Assembly (NCBI GenBank): GCA_937967285.1 | Contig: CALBSU010000377.1 | Span: 1 to 8,600 of the forward strand | DNA length: 8,600 nucleotides | From: an uncultured Acidobacteriota bacterium | GTDB taxonomy: Bacteria > Acidobacteriota > Blastocatellia > RBC074 | Direction of reading: 5' to 3' | In this document: one piece after another, positions 1 through 8,600 of the stretch | Position numbering within the stretch: position 1 is the first letter of the stretch | Layout of the letters: each line of letters opens with the position of its first letter | The notes under the pieces: generated by a model | The model's input: the letters and a program-made list of their open reading frames with translations, nothing else | Database searches by the model: none | Told to the model about the DNA's origin: nothing | Made by a program: the position numbers and the translations under genes

Positions 1-19
1 GGAAAGGAAATTGAAGGAG

Positions 20-39
20 AGGGCACGATCAAGTGCCCT
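20..39 (+). other. Perfect 7 bp inverted repeat (hairpin)
   Basis: AGGGCAC at 20-26 is perfectly complementary to GTGCCCT at 33-39, with a 6-nt loop. No T-run follows (the next bases are GGAATATAAG), so it does not look like a standard intrinsic terminator. It may be a leader hairpin or the end of an upstream transcript. Confidence 0.4.
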
Positions 40-91
40 GGAATATAAGATCGGCGCCGGACCCCCTCAATCCGAACGACCGACAGCCCCC

Positions 92-116
92 CGGGAATGG
101 CAAAAGGGCATTCCCG
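92..116 (+). other. Perfect 8 bp inverted repeat (hairpin)
   Basis: CGGGAATG at 92-99 pairs perfectly with CATTCCCG at 109-116 around a 9-nt A-rich loop. No U-tract follows on either strand. It lies about 100 bases before gspF and could be a 5' leader structure or a protein-binding palindrome. The function is unknown. Confidence 0.4.
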
Positions 117-217
117 TCAAGCGGACCTTCACTCGGCAGTCCTGGAGCACCGGGATCTGAGGCCGCGCAATCACTACGCACACCGACACTGAATCGGCAG
201 GTGAGAAACTAATCGAG

Positions 218-1429
<1,212 letters not shown>

Positions 1430-1454
1430 ACGGGATTGAGGAACAAAACAAGAG

Positions 1455-3077
<1,623 letters not shown>

Positions 3078-3160
3078 TCGGGAAAAAAAGGGAACGTCCC
3101 GGTGCGAGGGACGTGTTAAGCGAAGTCGCCCCTCACCATAATATTGAAATGAAGGTAATT
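3078..3160 (+). other. gspE-secretin gap with intercistronic hairpin (3094-3114)
   Basis: The 83 bp gap is the longest inside the operon. ACGTCCC at 3094-3100 pairs perfectly with GGGACGT at 3108-3114 around a 7-nt loop. On the plus strand no U-tract follows. On the minus strand an A-rich stretch (3083-3089) would be read as a T-run about 5 nt beyond the stem, so a weak reverse-direction terminator is conceivable. A role in mRNA processing or in differential expression of the secretin is equally possible. Confidence 0.45.
3151..3155 (+). promoter_or_regulatory. Ribosome binding site deciding the secretin start
   Basis: GAAGG lies 5 nt before the ATG at 3161. That ATG puts a textbook signal peptide at the very N-terminus (MKNSLKVRR followed by a hydrophobic core). 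The upstream in-frame GTG at 3113 would add 16 residues ahead of it and sits inside the hairpin. Confidence 0.7.
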
Positions 3161-6812
<3,652 letters not shown>

Positions 6813-6814
6813 GA

Positions 6815-7222
6815 ATGTTTTTTATATCACCGGACAGAAAACGGTCCGCCCAGCGCGGATTCACATTCATGGAGCTGCTCATCGTCATGGTCATCATTGC
6901 GATCCTGGCGGCGGTGGCTATCCCAAAGTACCTGACCCACCTGCAGCGGGCCAAGGAGGTCGTGCTGCTCCAGAACCTGACGGCCATGCGCCGGGCGATC
7001 GACTTCTATACGACCGATAAGGAGAAGGCTCCCGCCTCTCTGCAGGATCTGGTCTCGTCGGGTTATCTGCGCGATATTCCGAAGGACCCGATCTGCCCCG
7101 ATTGTCCATGGAACGAACTCCCGTATCAGAGCGAGGATCCCAACCAGAGCGGCGGCATCGGCGACGTCAAGAGCACCGCCGAGGGCGCCGATTCCTCAGG
7201 AAAACCATACAGCGAATACTAG
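6815..7222 (+). CDS. Type II secretion pseudopilin (second of two)
   Basis: This 135-residue prepilin-like protein has cleavage site G15|FTFME with the +5 glutamate at E20, then the hydrophobic helix LLIVMVIIAILAAVAIPKYL (20-40). As in its neighbour, the globular part contains a MRRAIDFY helix, a YLRDIPKDP segment and a C-terminal GIGDVKST...PYSEY stretch, so the two probably arose by duplication. After IPKDP it has CPDC (Cys94-x2-Cys97), where the relatives I recall usually carry TG-type residues. The gene starts 2 bp after the previous stop, with AGGA directly against the ATG, so translation is likely coupled. It is either a second major-type or a minor pseudopilin; the sequence does not decide. 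Confidence 0.92.
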   Translation: MFFISPDRKRSAQRGFTFMELLIVMVIIAILAAVAIPKYLTHLQRAKEVVLLQNLTAMRRAIDFYTTDKEKAPASLQDLVSSGYLRDIPKDPICPDCPWNELPYQSEDPNQSGGIGDVKSTAEGADSSGKPYSEY

Positions 7223-7264
7223 ATAAGGAACCTCGAACACCCCGGCCGGTCATCCACTCCCGAC

Positions 7265-7270
7265 AGGAAG
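7265..7270 (+). promoter_or_regulatory. Ribosome binding site deciding the PilM-like start
   Basis: AGGAAG lies 5 nt before the ATG at 7276. An earlier in-frame ATG at 7102 would add 58 Arg-rich residues read out of frame through the second pseudopilin gene, which is not credible. Confidence 0.7.
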
Positions 7271-7275
7271 CAGTT

Positions 7276-8264
<989 letters not shown>

Positions 8265-8355
8265 AAAAAAACTCGGAGCGGCCGTCTAGCCCCGCATGCG
8301 TCCGGCAAACCCGGGGAACTCAGTTTGTGGAGGAGTATCATTTCAACTGGCAGAC

Positions 8356-8397
8356 ACAGGATTTTTAAGATAATCCTGTAAATCCTGTTAATCCTGT
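8356..8397. repeat. 9-bp direct repeats (TAATCCTGT type) with an inverted copy
   Basis: Three adjacent copies, TAATCCTGT (8371-8379), AAATCCTGT (8380-8388) and TAATCCTGT (8389-8397), follow an inverted copy ACAGGATTT (8356-8364). ACAGGATT at 8356-8363 can pair with AATCCTGT at 8372-8379 in an 8 bp stem with an 8-nt loop, or with the later copies, so alternative hairpins are possible. I recall similar AATCCTGT arrays in intergenic DNA of unrelated bacteria; that is memory, not a search. Confidence 0.8.
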
Positions 8398-8463
8398 TGA
8401 AATTTCCCCTCTTCTCATAACTCATAGTGGTTACATAAATTATTGTGACAGGAAACAACCAGG

Positions 8464-8600
8464 ATGGACTACACACGCGAAAGATCGAAAGTATTTCTTA
8501 AGCTGCTGGCAGCAGGAGTGATCGGCTTGATGATGCTCGGCACGACTGCCTGTAACAGCGGGAGCGTCGTCTCCGACTCGTCCGAGGAGAAGAAGACGAC
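8464..8600 (+). CDS. Putative lipoprotein, N-terminus only (runs off the window)
   Basis: An ATG at 8464 preceded by AGGAAA (8450-8455, 8-nt spacing) opens a frame that stays open to the window end (45 full codons). The product starts MDYTRERSKVF, then a hydrophobic stretch LKLLAAGVIGLMMLG (12-26), then TTAC with Cys30, then a Ser/Asp/Glu/Lys-rich stretch. This is the layout of a bacterial lipoprotein signal peptide. The -3 residue is Thr rather than the usual Leu, so the lipobox is imperfect. The family cannot be told from this fragment. It is separated from the secretion operon by 234 bp, so it may begin a separate unit. A PilP-like or other envelope part of the machine cannot be excluded. 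Confidence 0.7.
   Translation, partial: MDYTRERSKVFLKLLAAGVIGLMMLGTTACNSGSVVSDSSEEKKT

Larger units (their letters stand above)
1..217. other. Leader region upstream of gspF, no convincing gene
   Basis: This stretch lies before the first clear gene. One plus-strand frame is open from base 2 to a TGA at 158-160 (52 codons). Its product would be rich in Arg, Pro and Ser with no domain I recognise, so it is either the tail of an upstream gene or chance. The region contains two perfect inverted repeats (20-39 and 92-116, listed separately). I see no clear -35/-10 promoter. The gspF start is preceded by a weak, rather distant purine-rich stretch around 198-204, so initiation signals are poor here. 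Confidence 0.5.

Noticed and set aside
2..160. Open plus-strand frame at the left edge as the tail of an upstream gene
   Set aside because: Only 52 codons, no recognisable motif, and it contains two perfect inverted repeats; not enough to call a gene.
3113..3160. GTG start for the secretin at 3113
   Set aside because: It lies inside a hairpin, lacks a ribosome-binding site and would bury the signal peptide; ATG 3161 has GAAGG at 5 nt.
7102..7275. Upstream start for the PilM-like gene
   Set aside because: It would read 58 Arg-rich residues out of frame, mostly through the second pseudopilin gene; the ATG at 7276 has a good ribosome-binding site and matches the PilM layout.
8356..8397. Possible mini CRISPR array
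   Set aside because: The 9-bp units are directly adjacent with no spacers, and there are no cas genes.
8397..8440. Sigma-70 or sigma-54 promoter before the lipoprotein gene
   Set aside because: TTGAAA at 8397 has no -10 box at 16-18 bp, and the TGG...TTG spacing near 8428-8445 does not fit the sigma-54 consensus.

Overview
This GC-rich window carries one plus-strand operon for the core of a type II secretion / type IV pilus-like machine. The order is inner-membrane platform protein (GspF/PilC), assembly ATPase (GspE/PilB), secretin (GspD/PilQ), two pseudopilins and a PilM-like cytoplasmic protein. The genes lie close together: 25 bp between gspF and gspE, 83 bp between gspE and the secretin, an 11 bp overlap into the first pseudopilin, 2 bp between the pseudopilins, and 53 bp before the PilM-like gene. 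A 234 bp AT-rich intergenic region with short repeats follows. A new gene for a putative lipoprotein then begins and runs off the right edge.

The high GC content and the pseudopilin C-termini resemble, from memory, secretion clusters of Acidobacteriota; the secretin-cohesin fusion would also fit that phylum. No rRNA or other taxonomic marker is present, so this is only a moderate-confidence inference.

Layout. 1-217: leader without a convincing gene, holding two perfect hairpins. 218-1429: gspF. 1455-3077: gspE. 3078-3160: gap with a 7 bp-stem hairpin. 3161-6292: an unusually long modular secretin with signal peptide, TPRs, STN and N domains, a secretin core with a Gly-rich insertion, a Pro/Gln linker, a charged helix and a cohesin-like domain. 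6282-6812 and 6815-7222: two pseudopilins. 7276-8229: PilM-like protein. 8230-8463: repeat-rich spacer. 8464-8600: partial lipoprotein.

Working model, from family knowledge. The ATPase drives the platform protein to polymerise the pseudopilins into a periplasmic filament. The filament acts through or under the outer-membrane secretin, and the PilM-like protein is a cytoplasmic scaffold near the ATPase. GspC, PilN, PilO, PilP, minor pseudopilins and the prepilin peptidase are not in this window. The most interesting points are the cohesin fused to the secretin, the Gly-rich insertion next to its predicted gate, the loss of nucleotide-binding motifs in the PilM-like protein, and the composite repeat spacer after the operon. 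I see no wholly novel system.
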